Origin: Leptodontidium sp. MPI-SDFR-AT-0119
Lineage: Eukaryota > Ascomycota > Leotiomycetes > Helotiales > Leptodontidiaceae
Length of the DNA stretch: 64,000 nt
Reading direction: 5' to 3'
Assembly (NCBI GenBank): GCA_020726505.1
Contig: JAHLEZ010000003.1
Span: 4,340,001 to 4,404,000, forward strand
Positions within the stretch are counted from its first letter, which is position 1; every line of letters begins with the position of its first letter. Below are positions 1-11,846 of this stretch, one piece after another. A program made the translations under genes and the position numbers. Under the pieces are notes generated by a model that ran no database searches, was not told the DNA's origin, and saw only the letters and a program-made list of their open reading frames with translations.

Positions 1-1120
1 GATGGCTAGATGCGTTGCTTTACGCGAATAATAATGATCTGTTTGGTGATTTGGGGAGTGGTGAGACTTTGGAGACGGAGTTGAATTATACTGCTGTGAG
101 TTTTCCTCCTTAACCGAGGATAAACAGTCAAACAAATCCATACTAATTTATGTTTCTCATGTAGCATTCGACTTTCGTAAGTTCTCCCTTCCTTGCCACA
201 TTGTTTACATTACATACAACAATAAACGACTAACTCCCATAAATAGTTCACAAAAAGTCTCATGACATCCAACCTCTCGCCCCCCAGCATCGACACCTTC
301 CTAAACCGGCTTTACACCACCAACCCGCCCAATCCAGTCGTACGTCCCTCCCTTCTCCCTCTCCCCTCCTCACCCCTTACATTCCCCCACCACCGCCCTT
401 AACTTACCACCAAGCCCAGACCACCTACCTAATAATCTTCGCCCAAGGCGGACCCACATCCGCCGTCCCCCTCAACACCCAAATATCCTCATCCTACGCC
501 CACCGACACTCCCTCTACGAATGGCAATTCATCGCCTCGGTCCCCTCACCTCCCTTCCCAGCCGCTGGTGTCGAGTGGTTGAATGCGTTTGTGGGAGATA
601 TCGAACGTGCGGAGGTGGATGCTAAACGAGCAGCAGCGGGAGGTTCAGGAGAAAAATTAGGATGGGGAGGAGGGGAAGGGGTGCTGGGCGCATATTACAA
701 TTATGCTGATCCGAGTCTTGGGAGAGGGGAGCAGGCGGGAGGGAGATATGTGAGTGTTTATCTTTTTGCATTTGCTTTTGTTTGGTTTTCGTTCTGTTTG
801 TGATTTCGTCGCTCTTTATCTTCTCCCACTCCTTCTCCTCCTCCTCCTCTCCTCTCTGCCCCCCTCAAAATCTCAAGGGGAAGGAATAATGGAAAGAAAT
901 TCCTTAAGCGATATATTTATACTCCCCCCTCGCCTCCCTTTTGCTCTACCTATCTTGTTTAGTCCTCAGAATATGATACGATCTTCATAAAATGAACACA
1001 CCTACTAACACCCCCTCCCCATCCTTACAGTGGCTCACCAATTACCCCCTTCTCAAAGCACTCAAGCGAAAATATGACCCGGATTTCGTATTTATGAACC
1101 CACAGACCGTGGGGATATGA
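1..1120 (+). CDS. FAD-linked oxidoreductase with berberine-bridge-enzyme C-terminus (5' partial)
   Basis: This is the 3' end of a gene that enters from the left edge. Reading frame and splice signals give exons 1-95, 165-176, 247-339, 420-749 and 1031-1120, with TGA at 1118-1120. All joins keep frame: GT donors at 96, 177, 340 and 750, AG acceptors at 164, 246, 419 and 1030. The product contains NNNDLFGDLGSGETLETELN, then HSTF, FTKSLMT and, near the end, YYNYADPSL, WLTNYP and KRKYDPDFVF. The last three are the BBE signature that closes the substrate pocket of glucooligosaccharide-oxidase-like flavoenzymes. These are usually secreted and oxidise sugars or alkaloid-like substrates using bicovalent FAD. 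The FAD-binding half lies outside the window, so substrate cannot be judged. The second exon is only 12 nt. The last intron (750-1030, 281 nt) is long for this gene set. Confidence 0.82.
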
Positions 1121-1822
1121 GATAGGGAGGTGTAGATAGGTTGATGGGTAAGTAGAATGGGAGGTAGTACTGTGAGTTGAATATAGATCTTTCGAACGCT
1201 TGGATGACTACTTCTGCGTTTACCTGTAGATAGTGTGTAGTCAATTAACAAATAGTCAAAATCTCAATAGTTTGTATAATTATTTGAAAGTAACCATCTC
1301 TCACAAAAGCCTCTTTCAACACTCAGAACTTTCGAGAACCCCGCATCGTACAATTCAATCTCTCGAATGGCAATCATCATCTATTCATCTCTATCTCACC
1401 TATATCTACACTACACTAAATAATATACTCATAACTACTCATGGTATCATAACCTCCACTATCTCTCTCACTTTCTTTTTCTCTGAGTGCGGGTGTGTCT
1501 CCCGCATTTCAAGCTGCTCGTCTAAAATCATGAAAACATACCCCCTCTCCACCTTCAAAGTAAAATAAATGCACCACCACCATCTCTTCTGCAGAACAAT
1601 GAGCAATTCCACCTCCAACCCCTCGATATAATAGACAACCACACCATATATGCTGTTCTCCTCCCAATCATCACCTCACATCCCACAGACCAGACCATAC
1701 TTTTCGCTGACGATAAACAAAATCGTAAAACATACCTCCACCCGAACACCAAACCACCCAAACATCACACATCAAACACCCACACCAGTCATACAACCCC
1801 TCTCTCCCTCCCCTCTCAACGC
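1121..1822. other. Intergenic region between tail-to-tail genes
   Basis: The oxidase (+) and the permease (-) converge here, so this stretch should hold both 3' UTRs. It is C/T-rich with many CTC and ACC runs. I see no convincing coding exon and no repeat shared with the rest of the window. Confidence 0.5.
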
Positions 1823-3207
1823 TCACGCCGCACCATTCGCCCTCCTCGCAACCTCCGCACCCAACATCCCCTTCCTCCCAGCCCTCCTATACATCTCCGC
1901 CCTGGTCCTCACACCTCCATCCACCTCCCTCTTACTCGGCTGCCCAACCTCCGGATCAAAAACCGTACCAGGACCGAAATCCGGTTTCCCTCCCAACGTT
2001 CCAAAGATATCTCCAATATAATTCTTCGGCTTAACGCCCTTCTCAAAAGTCTTTCTCCAACCACTCAGAATCCCTTTAATGACCGGTGTACCAGCTAGGT
2101 AGATGTTAGCCACGGCAGGCTCGAAGGCGCCTTGAGAGGAGTAGAAGAGGTTGAATTCTGGACTGGCGCCTGGGTATGGGCGGTCGAAGTCCGATGCCGT
2201 TCGCATGATGATGATGCGTGCGAAATCGATGGTCTTGTGTACGGCGAAGCGGATCATGGCTTCGAGCGTAGCGTTGTCTTCTTGTGCTGTCATGCAGTAG
2301 ACGCCGGAACCGTTGGTGAAGAGTCTGGTAGTGTTCTCGAAAGCTTCGCCGAGAAGGGCGCCGCTATAGTAGACGTCTGAAGTGGCGGTGTCGCATTTGA
2401 TGATACCGGGTTTCTTAGTCGCTGTTGCGTAGATTCCGGTGTTGTTGTTGGTAGTGGTGTATTTTGCGCGGTAGGCAACGGCGTCGCTGGTATCGTTTAG
2501 TTTGGCTGTGCTGGCGAACTTGGCGGCTATGTCTCGTAATGCTTCGTTTACTTCGAATACCTCTGTTCCGTAGATACTTTGCGGGTATTGGTCGGGAGAG
2601 GTTGATCCTTGTGGGATGTAGCCAGTGCTGTAGTTGGAAGGGATCTCTCGAGCATCGAACTCATACTGAAGCGCAACTTGCACAGCATATTTGGAGAAAG
2701 CCACATCGGCGATGGTACCGTGTTTTGGGTTGATCCCAGCAATTCCACCAATCAGGAAATACGTCTTCCTCAGGTCGAATAAGGGAGAAAGCATCAATGA
2801 TGTGATGGTAGTCGCAGCATTGATCTCAGATTCGCCGGTGGTGAGTTGGCACACCGAACCATCCTGCAAGCAATGCACATCTGGGAAAAGAGGTGAGAGA
2901 CCAGGAATGGTGATATTCCTAGCAAGAAGGTCACCGATAGATCCGGTAGTGTTGGCATTCGAATACCAGATATCGGCTTCTGGCGAGAACTGATCTGAAT
3001 TAGTCAAAGAGATTCTTTGATAGGGGAAGGGAAGGGAAGGGGACTTGCCATAGAAATTATGAAGACTTTCGGAGTTATCACATCGATGTTCTTGTAGATG
3101 ACTGTGACATCTCGAGATTCGATTGATCTCCCAATCCGTCTCTCTATCACTGGTGTAGCTGAAACAGCGGCTCCTAGGAGAAAGCCGGTCAAGATGCTGA
3201 CTCTCAT
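1823..3207 (-). CDS. Purine nucleoside permease (NUP family)
   Basis: Two exons, 3207-3049 and 2989-1823, encode 441 aa. The ATG at 3207 is chosen because it opens a hydrophobic signal-like segment (MRVSILTGFLLGAAVSATP). The same exon ends PKVFIISM and the next begins FSPEADIWY, which together match the conserved start of the NUP domain. Later motifs include YFLIGGIAGINPKHGTI, SIYGTEVFEVNEALRDIA, SDVYYSGALLGEAF and MRTASDFDRPYPG, all typical of the fungal NUP family linked to purine nucleoside uptake. The family resembles nucleoside phosphorylases in sequence, so enzymatic activity is also possible. The intron (3048-2990) has a GC donor (ATG|GCAAGT) and ends ATCAG. An upstream in-frame extension to 3286 would skip the signal segment and is rejected. 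The gene faces the oxidase tail to tail. Confidence 0.88.
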
Positions 3208-6200
3208 GAGAGCGGACGTATATATGACAGTTCAACAGAAAGTAGTGAGGAGATGACCACCAAGTCGGAACAGCTGACTTTCTCAAGTTCAGGCTGTTTA
3301 GTATAAGTCGAAGGAGTGAGCAAAGTAGAGTACAAGAAGGAAAGGAAGAGGAAAAGAAGGAAAAGAAGTAAAGGAAGCTCTAGATAAGCTTCTCGAAGAA
3401 AAAAGAGAGTGTGGAGACCAAAGTACCGGTATCTTGATAACATCCAAAAGTCAGGCCGAGTGAGGTAATCAGTCGAAGAAATGGGTCTACGGATTGTACC
3501 TTTGAATCCCAAGCGGAAAGCTACATACTGCCCTTTATCTAGAAACGGCAACGATTGTCCTGCATCGCATCGCATTGCACTTGCAGTTCGTACACTAAGG
3601 GCGCGAAGGTGGGCGATAAGGTCGGGAGGAAGTACTAGGAAGTGGCTTAAACCCTGTCGGGTAAGCACGAAGTACTTTTTGTGTACATCACTTACTCACG
3701 CCTTCAGCCTCTTCGAGCTCCTCCTGCAGTACCTGAGCTCCAAAGAAAGCAAGAATGGCCAACGAAATAATACTCGGCGACAGACCTTTTGTCAAAAAGA
3801 AAATATTAATAAACAAATGAACAACTTCAGCTCGGCTCAGCTCGTAATCGAGTTACTGTGCAGTCAAAAGATACCTGAACCAGCAACTAAAAATATTTCA
3901 AATCGGCGTGCCACACACAAGGAAAAGAAAACACTCCGAGGCTCGCTCACGACATCTGCACCTCAAAGCTGGAATCGCAGGATTAGATTGCAGTGGAGTC
4001 GGTCCCGTTATCCGGGACTACCATCCTCACCTCGCCCGGGCTCGTGCGATGAATGTAGCTCGCCGGATCACCTGGAAATAGCGAATGAGCAAAAGGACAC
4101 ACTCGACTGTGTTCATCCACTCGCTTATCGAGGTGGGTATCACAACAGGACAGCAAGAGCTGATTGCTGGGAAGAGTCTCGGGCAAGATTGATAGATGAC
4201 TGGGATGAGCTGGACGGTCGGTGGGTATGACGACGTACCTGATCTGCAAGCAGCCAGGCTGGCTGCATCTTGGTTGTCTCTTGGGACTTCAGACTTTAGA
4301 TTTCTGGGTCCCTGGAAAAGGTTCCAGCTTCACAACAGACGGCATGCATCACAGAACAGAAAAGGCGTTGTGGATCGTACTGCAGTCAGATGATACGTTG
4401 TGCTTTTGCCTCCCTCTCAACACTACCTTTTGCCGGATCGGATCATCATTCAAATACAGTACTCCGAGGACATTCTGTCCTGTCCTGTCGTGCTGTGTAC
4501 AAAACAAGACAGACAGGACGCGGCCAATCCTCGAATTCTCCACCAAAAAAGTCTCCATCTCATCTCAACAAGCTTTTCCAAGATGGATCACACTCGTCAC
4601 CACTCCATAGTACTAAGTGGGTGGCGAATTTCTCTTCAAAGATGGGATGAAGTCAATTGATATCAACGGCCGGCCCGCAGATAAGGAAACAGTAGATAAT
4701 TGGAATGAAAACAAAACCGGAACGATTGGTGGGTCGGTCGTCAAGATTAAAACACCTCTAAAAAAAAGCTTCAACTCCACGCCAAGCCGGCTTTGGTCTT
4801 CGCACCCGAGATTCCCTGTCTTTCTTCAAAGCTTATCCAGTTAAACCCTCCCCTCCCTCATCACCAAATGAATTCGACACCTCTGTAGTTTCGGTAAATA
4901 TCTTAGATAAAGGCTAGCTGTCATTAGAAAATGGATAGCAAGATAAAGATGAGATAAGAAGGGGAGTTGAGAATGAGAATGTACTGGTAGTAAGAACAAA
5001 CCCGGAAATCCCGTACGATTGAGTGGCTGGATTTACTGTGTAGACTTACAAACAGTTGTTCCAGTAAGAAGATAGACATATATCAATTCATCCAACCAAC
5101 ACATCCATCCTCGGCATGAGCTCGCGCGCTCTACGAACCGGTCCGCATCGAGTCAATATGCAGACCACGGTAAACCGACGCTTGCTTTGGTGCTTCTAGT
5201 TTGCTTACAATCCCCCCTGACCTCGCTATCGAGAGGTTATTTCGATGCCCTTCCCCTTCCATTGGCCAAAAAGATTTACCTTATCGAAGGGACAGCTCAG
5301 AGAGAAATGTAACATCGTCATCTTTCTCTCGTCGTTGAACCGTCGTTCACTACATAATTCCTCCACGTTCCATCTCCATTTTCCTCCCCGTCCTCGTTTG
5401 TGTGGTAACGAGGTACCTAGGTATGGATATGAGCGACATCTCGCTACACAGTTCGCCGTCCTCGTCCTCGTCTCTCCTACCTCATCACCTATACCTACAT
5501 ACCTAGGTACTAACACCGAGATCAACACTAACACCGTGACCCAAATACCTCACAAACCACAACTCACAATTCACACAAAAACAATCCAAGTAAGTCTCTC
5601 TCTGCCCAAGACAAAAACAAAAGAAACCTACGCAGGTACCTTTGCACTTTCGAAACACCCACCACCCGACCCAGCTATCACAGTATCATTCGTCCCGTCA
5701 TGTCTGTCCTGTCTCGGCACGCAACAAAACCTCATCGTTCATCCATAACCCAGCATCCCGCCCGATCCACGGTCCGGATCCTCGTCTCTCGAAGACCCTC
5801 CCTCCCTTCATTCTCCAAGCACCATCTCGATCTCAATCTCATCCTCAAGCTAAAAACCCCACCCACCATTTATTCATTTATTCATCCATCCATTCCACAG
5901 TCGTGTCCCCGGAAATATTCTATTCATCTCCCGTATGCATGCAGGTATGCACCTCCCCGTCCCGTACCATACAGTACATGATCTCGCATCTCTTGCCTCA
6001 CCAGGCCAGCCAGACCAGGCAAGGTCAGGAACAGTGTAGCGCACAACATCACACAGTTCCACTGCCCCGGGAACCTAGTCTGTCTGAACAACGTGAAAGA
6101 AAAGAAAATCAATCCCGGAGATCTGGATTCGAGCCAATTCTATATCATCACATCAAGTCATATCGTATCATTTCTCACATCAAGCACATCGTATCCTCCC

Positions 6201-6606
6201 CGAAGCGATTCCATTCCATTCGATGACTCAAGATGACTTAGTTGAGTTAAGAATGAGACAATTTGAAACTTAGAATAAGTGAGTTAGTTCACTTCAATAT
6301 TGAAATACAGACGGGATTTCTTATGTGACCCTGAGTAATTTTTTTTCTCAAACAAATGCACCGACCACCATGCGCCGATTCCCTGGGTATTTCATGTACA
6401 AGAAGATTACCGCCCATCCACCCACCAGCATGTCCATCCACCAGCTTTTGCCTTCCTGATTCCCACCACCTCACCAAATGCTGAATTCCAATGCAAAATG
6501 CCAAATACCAAATAAAGAGAAAAATCCAAAATGCCGAAAAATGCAAATCATAAAACCCTCCATCCCCTAAAATGCAAATGTGGAAAAGTAATCAAAGGAC
6601 CCCTCT
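3208..6606. other. Long intergenic region (3.4 kb)
   Basis: This lies between the 5' end of the permease gene and the 3' end of the kinase gene, both on the minus strand. Several open stretches occur (for example 3481-4230 and 5245-5748 on +), but they are rich in Ser, Thr, Arg and His, overlap one another in several frames and show no family motif. TACCTAGGTA-type palindromes occur near 5410 and 5500. C/T-rich blocks around 5540-5900 resemble promoter or leader DNA. I cannot support a gene here, though a small spliced one cannot be excluded. Confidence 0.45.
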
Positions 6607-8748
6607 CTACTCCGTCCATCCCCAATTCATATCCCTCATGCACAACCCACCACCAAAGCGCAGCGTGACGGCCAAGACCACGAAATGGGCAACGAAGAGT
6701 CCCACAGTCACCCGGCCAATATCAAGGCCAACAGCTAGTTCAAAACCAGCCAGGAGAATCAGGGGCCACATTACGACATCTCTCGTGACGAGGGGAGCGC
6801 AAGGCTTCGTTACACTGACGACCTTGGCGATGAAAATCGCTAGTTTGAGGAACAGGTGTAACGTGTGTTGATTGCGGCGTGCCCATGTATCGGCGTAATG
6901 TTTGTATATTGAGATTTGATGTCTGAAGCGTGACATTGGCGTTGAGGGTGGTGGCATCAATAGTGGTGTTCTGGGATTCATCGATGGTGATTCGTTTCGC
7001 TCAGGGCTTGGGGTTCGGGAATGAGGCTTGGCTTCGAGTACCAGCTGTGAGTTAGGAGATGGCATCGGTGAAGTTGGTTCGGAAGCATCTTCAATGTATG
7101 CACCTGATCGTACTCGTTTACTGGGTTCTGTTTTCCATGAGAAGGGAAATTTGAAGTCGAGTGGGAGAGAAATACCGTTGATTGGTGTACCTGGTGGCAT
7201 GGGAGAATCGAATGATTGAATAATCCGGCCACCAAGTCCCGCATTGCTACCATTCCTCGTCCGTGATGGAGATTCAAGTCCTTTCTCGGTGCGAATTGCA
7301 GTCAGAATGTCATTTGCACTTGGTCTTTCGCTGGGATCAAGTGCAAGCAGTCTTTTCAAGAACTCGTAGAGCTGGTTCGGTAGCTCGGGTCTTTCACGCC
7401 TTTCGTCAACAAAGCCAGACCATCCACTTATCTCCGCCCTCAACATATCCATGTCTTCAAACTCTTCCTGAATGCTATCTGCACTCTTGTACGGAAGACG
7501 TCCGAAACACATGAAATAAAGAATCATACCAAGACTGAAAATATCCGATTTTGTGGTGAAATTTCCATATCGTCCAAACTGGTCTTGTTTCAAGACTTCA
7601 GGAGCACAATATGATATTGTTCCAGTGGAGCCTGTTGACTTTCTTGCCACATTTTCTGCTTGAACTTCCCCAAAATCACTGATTAGACACCTGAATTCGT
7701 TGCCATCCTTATGGAGCAAGCAATTACTGGGTTTGAGATCTCGATGGATATAATTCGAGGCGTGAAGATGGGCCAATCCTGAAGTGATGTCTTTGAAAAA
7801 TGAGTAGATTTCCTCGAAAGAAAGCTTCCGCTGGGAAGATCTCAAATCAGGTCGATCCGATTGTCCTCGAGACCTTCTTCGCATTTGTTCTTTCAGTTGT
7901 TCCTTGGTACTCTTTATGACAGGAGACGGACCAATGATGTAATGCAGGAGATCTCCAGAATTGCAGTACTGTTGTAGAATGAAAGCGCATGGGACCGATG
8001 GACTGAATCGATTGAGCTTGACATCTTCCAGCCAGACGTGGCGATATGACACGAGATTGGGATGTGACAAGCCTTGAAGGAGTTGTACTTCGATGAGAAC
8101 TACTCTGTTAGCAACGTTCGATACACCCAATCAGGGCGTGTACCTTTCTCTAGCCAGGCATGGTCATCTCCAACAGGAACTCTCTTGCAGGCGAATTGAC
8201 CTAACACAGTCAGCACTTCCGTATCAGAATTCTCCAGTATCCGTACCCAGAGAGACACTGTCCAATTCGTGACGAACCAACAGCACCACGCCCTTCCCAC
8301 CCCTTCCAAGTTCCTTTTCCTCTGTGAAGAATCTCTGAAAGTAATTCGGACTGAAGGCTTCCTTCTTTATGCTGTGGCCAGTCTGCGGTGCCGGTGTACT
8401 TGTCACAAATTCAGCGTCAGACACAGACCCCGAAGTACTGCTCGCCGCAGACGGAAATGCTGGCTGGACAAGTCTTCGAATAGGACTTGATGGCGGATTG
8501 TGTTCTTCTCCTCCATCATGAGCAGACTGTAGCATGCGAAAGTACTCGGGACTGATGAAGGGGGACGATCGGTGAGGAGACGATTGTCGGTCTGGAGAGG
8601 AGGCTCGGAATGGTCGGTGGCATGTTGGGCAATCGGACGAGAAGGAGGGGGTTGCCCCGCGGAGGATCAGTTGACGAGAAATGGGATCGCGGATGACAAT
8701 GGCATCGTTGTGACGGCTAGAATTGATCTGCTCAGTATTGGTGTCCAT
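6607..8748 (-). CDS. IKS1: IKS1-type serine/threonine protein kinase
   Basis: Three exons, 8748-8247, 8200-8144 and 8102-6607, give 684 aa; introns are 46 and 41 nt. The N-terminus has a CPTC pair (Cys 41 region) and a Ser/Pro-rich stretch. The kinase domain begins with the Gly-rich loop GRGGKGVV (about 148-155). It continues with ACKRVPVGDDHAWLEK (ATP-binding Lys near 172), FILQQYCNSGDLLHYI, the catalytic loop HRDLKPSN (Asp 308) and DFGE (Asp 329). After residue 450 comes a low-complexity region, then two or more hydrophobic segments near the C-terminus (LFLKLAIFIAKVV, VVMWPLILLAGFEL, VGLFVAHFVVLAVTL). This arrangement fits the fungal IKS kinase family, whose yeast member is a poorly characterised putative kinase. 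The hydrophobic tail suggests membrane anchoring, which is inference. The 41-nt intron is short, so the exact donor and acceptor there are the least certain part. Confidence 0.9.
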
Positions 8749-9524
8749 AGTATATCTTCATTGGCCATGCTGGGGCAGAGAGTGGTGTGTTGTGCTGGAA
8801 TGCGATGCACTCGGGCTGTTACTCACAGGACAATCTCCCGACTATCGCGAGACGAGTAAGGAACGAGGGACATGTTGGATTGCGAATGGATCTGGTCAAA
8901 GGAACATGATGAAGAATGGAAGCTATCCCCACATACCCATTTGCTGGATATGAGGGTTATTTGTTTGGCAGTCCGATCAACTCAGCTCAGGCCAGCGCAA
9001 CTTAGAACCGGCTGTTGCTGGTTGCAGTCATAGAAGTTTGTTTTGTCAAGCAAGCAAGGGACATCGGGAGGATGGATGGGAGAATGGGAGAATGTCGGCT
9101 CGAAAGTCCACTGACGCCGATTCTAAGGTAGAGCTTTCCCCACACTGCCTTAGCCTGCTGAATTCCACACTAGGCCGAGATAGGTATTGGAATCGAAGGC
9201 TGACTTCAAGACATCCAGCTTGAGGCTCTTTCACCTTCCACTACCTGCCTTTGATTGCATGAAATATCATACAACGAGATACTGCGGGAAGAGCACATCT
9301 ATGCTATTACATCTCTTCAAGACTTCATTGAAGCTTGTGTCTTCCATTTACTCTCTGATTAGTTGATTTAGAGAGCAGTTGGGAACCAACCAGTCTTTTC
9401 AGCTTGTACTGCCAACCACGCCGTACAGTCCGGAACGAAAACACCTAGCTGACCCGGCCTCCTTCGATTGGAGTCAGCAGAAAGCAAATATCGCTCTCTG
9501 TACTAGCCTTCCGTTCACTAAACC
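8749..9524. other. Divergent promoter region between kinase and 2EXR gene
   Basis: The kinase (-) and the next gene (+) are transcribed away from each other, so this 776-bp stretch should hold both promoters and 5' leaders. I see no ORF with recognisable content and no clear TATA box. Confidence 0.45.
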
Positions 9525-10442
9525 ATGGCTCCAAAAGCTTCCAGCAAAGCGGCCAAGGCATCCCAAGCGAAACCCCGTGCCTCTGCACCAAGCAGACGAG
9601 CTTTGAGATCAGTTATCCAATCCAACTCGAGGTTGGAGGATGATCATCCTACGCAGACCATGCAAGCCGATGACTCCGCCAAGACTGGTTTCCTCTCTCT
9701 CCCATTAGAGATACGTGATATGATCTATCGTATGGTGATTGTCAAGGAACATCCTGTGCGAACAATATCCACCTTGAATCCTCGCTCCAACCACATCAGG
9801 ACCTCGAACTCCATCATCTACGTCAACAAACAGATCAGCGCTGAAGCTCTGCCAATCCTGTACTCCGTACAAACGTTTGAATTTACAAATGGGACCCGCC
9901 CACCTGATACCGATGCCATGGTCCTTGGGTCATTCATTGGAACAACACGATCACATCTCGTTGCGTCAATCACGTCGATGAAGATGACTGCTTGCCTACG
10001 CATGGGCTACGATTCTAGCAAATACACGAATGGCCTTTATTACTTGACGTCTGGAAATAGTAGCTACGCCTCAAGCTTTCGGGAAATGTGCCAGCACATG
10101 ACCAAGAATATGACGAACCTCAGATCACTTACCATCCACTTTGGACCACAGGGCAGCTCTATCCACGCCTTGAGACTCTTCAGCAGAACTGCGACCGTTT
10201 CGGGCTTTGCGACCTCAATCAGAATTCTCATGAAACTTGCGAAATTGAAGCAGTTGACACTCGTTGACATCAATGTCGATGGATTTGATCTTCTACTTGA
10301 CAAGATACTGTCTGATGAACGAGCTGCAGGAAGGGTTGTCAAATTTACCAAACTGCCGGCTTCCGTTCCCCACCTGCCACCAACGTCTACTGGCTTCCAT
10401 GTCGTCACGGAAAAGCCGACTCAGTATCTTCTGTCGCGGTGA
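9525..10442 (+). CDS. 2EXR-domain protein
   Basis: A single exon of 305 aa. The first 50 residues are basic and low-complexity (Lys/Ala/Ser). Residues 57-70 read LSLPLEIRDMIYRM, the start of the 2EXR domain found in very many fungal proteins of unknown function. It is followed by the usual IIYVNKQISAEALPILYSVQTFEF segment, in which a residue related to earlier family members becomes exposed. The first ATG, preceded by a purine at -3 (AACC-ATGG), is used. The gene is followed by a second 2EXR gene on the opposite strand with 136 bp between their stop codons. Function is unknown. 2EXR proteins are often compared with F-box-like scaffolds, but no role is shown here. Confidence 0.8.
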   Translation: MAPKASSKAAKASQAKPRASAPSRRALRSVIQSNSRLEDDHPTQTMQADDSAKTGFLSLPLEIRDMIYRMVIVKEHPVRTISTLNPRSNHIRTSNSIIYVNKQISAEALPILYSVQTFEFTNGTRPPDTDAMVLGSFIGTTRSHLVASITSMKMTACLRMGYDSSKYTNGLYYLTSGNSSYASSFREMCQHMTKNMTNLRSLTIHFGPQGSSIHALRLFSRTATVSGFATSIRILMKLAKLKQLTLVDINVDGFDLLLDKILSDERAAGRVVKFTKLPASVPHLPPTSTGFHVVTEKPTQYLLSR

Positions 10443-10578
10443 AGAGGACGGATTTGTGAACTGGCTTTTTGGTTTGTTTCCCCTGTATTTGGTCTATTTC
10501 CACCTTGGTATGATTACAACTGACCTTAACAGAATTTTCGCAAATCACAATGTTACAAGCACCCTTGACGACTCAGAA

Positions 10579-11846
10579 CTACTCCATATCCCACTGCCCA
10601 TGCCAGTATCCATCACCACACCCCAATATGCCCTTCGCCACTTTCACCACAACACTCTTTTCCCTAGCTTTTTCGCCGCTTTCCCCCTCCAACATCCCAT
10701 CAACCACATTCTGGAAGCTCGTTTCGTCCGCATTATCCAAGAAAATTATCTTCTTCAGATTCGGCATCTCAAAAAGCCGTGTCATCGCACTCACTGGCCC
10801 TGTTGTCAGAGTCGGGGCTACATCCAGAATGTAGCTTCCTAGCACTCCACCACTCACTACATTAGTTTTGTCGACACGCTTGAAATACTTCACTATCGAA
10901 CGACTGAGCCCTTCTAGGTTGGTCACATCTCTAGGGTACATTTTATGTGCTGACCTCGGGGCCCAGGGGTGGTTGGTGAAATGGATGTCGATCTGAAGAC
11001 GTCTGATCCAAGCGATTGCGTAGCGGGGGACTCGTTCAAGGAAGATCTTGAGTGCCTGTATGCGCTATTAGCACTCTTGAAGCGCTCAGGGGAAGGGCTT
11101 CTTAGCCAGTATTGCGCCGCTGTCATACTCACATGTCGATTTGGTTGTCGTCGACTGCCCCATTGGCCATTACCCACCACCCAGGTGTTACAGCTGTAGA
11201 AGGTGGTCCTCGCCTCCTCTCCGATCTTTTTAGAAACGCCAAACAGGCCAGTAAAATGCCTTTTGAGTCTACGATTACTTCCTCTCCCTAACGCGGGTGA
11301 TGTGATCGGGATAGGTTCACCAAGTTCCAACAGCAGCTCGTAAATCATATTGCGAATCTCTGGGGGAAACTTCATGAAGTCCATATACTTCTTGGGTGGG
11401 CTCTTCCATGGGGATATGAACGTCGTTTCTGTCTCAGACAATTCGAAGTATCGCACTATCGTGGTCGACGAGGAGGTGAGACGTGGTACTGGTATAGGCG
11501 ATGCGTTTTGCGCTGCTGGGAGGGGTTCTGGGTCTGCGTTCGCTGCACCGAGAGGCTGCTCCGCAGTAGATAATCTACTCAGCTCCGCCTCAAGCCACCA
11601 CCTTGGAACCCGCATGTCGAATGTATATTCGGCTCCCGGGAGTAACCCCCCTTGCTCTGTGTCCGCAAACAATTCATCTAGTCCTATCCCTATGGGTGTA
11701 CTTCCCGCAGGACCGGAAGGTCCTAGCAGTTGTATAATCAATTTATTTGTAGATGGTTGTGGGATCATCGTTCGTCCCGGAAGACTGCCGAGATGTTCGT
11801 TTTCTTCGTTTGTGGAATCTCTTTCATTGAAATTGGGGGTCGCCAT
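10579..11846 (-). CDS. 2EXR-domain protein
   Basis: Two exons, 11846-11133 and 11055-10579, give 396 aa. The intron (11132-11056, 77 nt) starts GTGAGT and ends ACAG, and the frame closes across it. The N-terminal 130 residues are Pro/Ser/Ala-rich. Residues 159-170 (KFPPEIRNMIYE) begin the 2EXR domain, followed by LFGVSKKIGEEARTTFYSCNTW. The second exon contains ALKIFLERVPRYAIAWIRRLQIDIHF in two halves that match the usual continuation of these proteins, in which a predicted helical segment follows the Cys/Trp region. It converges on the neighbouring 2EXR gene. The two proteins share the domain core but little else, so they look like old paralogues, not a recent duplication. Confidence 0.8.

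Noticed and set aside
1439..1761. Minus-strand frames between the first two genes
   Set aside because: They fall in C/T-rich 3' flanking DNA, with no motif and heavy overlap in other frames.
3208..3286. Upstream extension of the permease frame
   Set aside because: That reading bypasses the signal-peptide exon and the FIISM-FSPEAD junction typical of the family.
3481..4230. 249-codon open frame on + in the long intergenic region
   Set aside because: Composition is Ser/Arg/Cys-rich and patchy, overlapping open frames exist on both strands, no domain is visible, and it covers what should be the permease promoter.
5245..6226. Overlapping open frames of 167 and 194 codons on +
   Set aside because: They arise from C/T-rich low-complexity DNA; there are no conserved motifs and no coherent start or splice structure.
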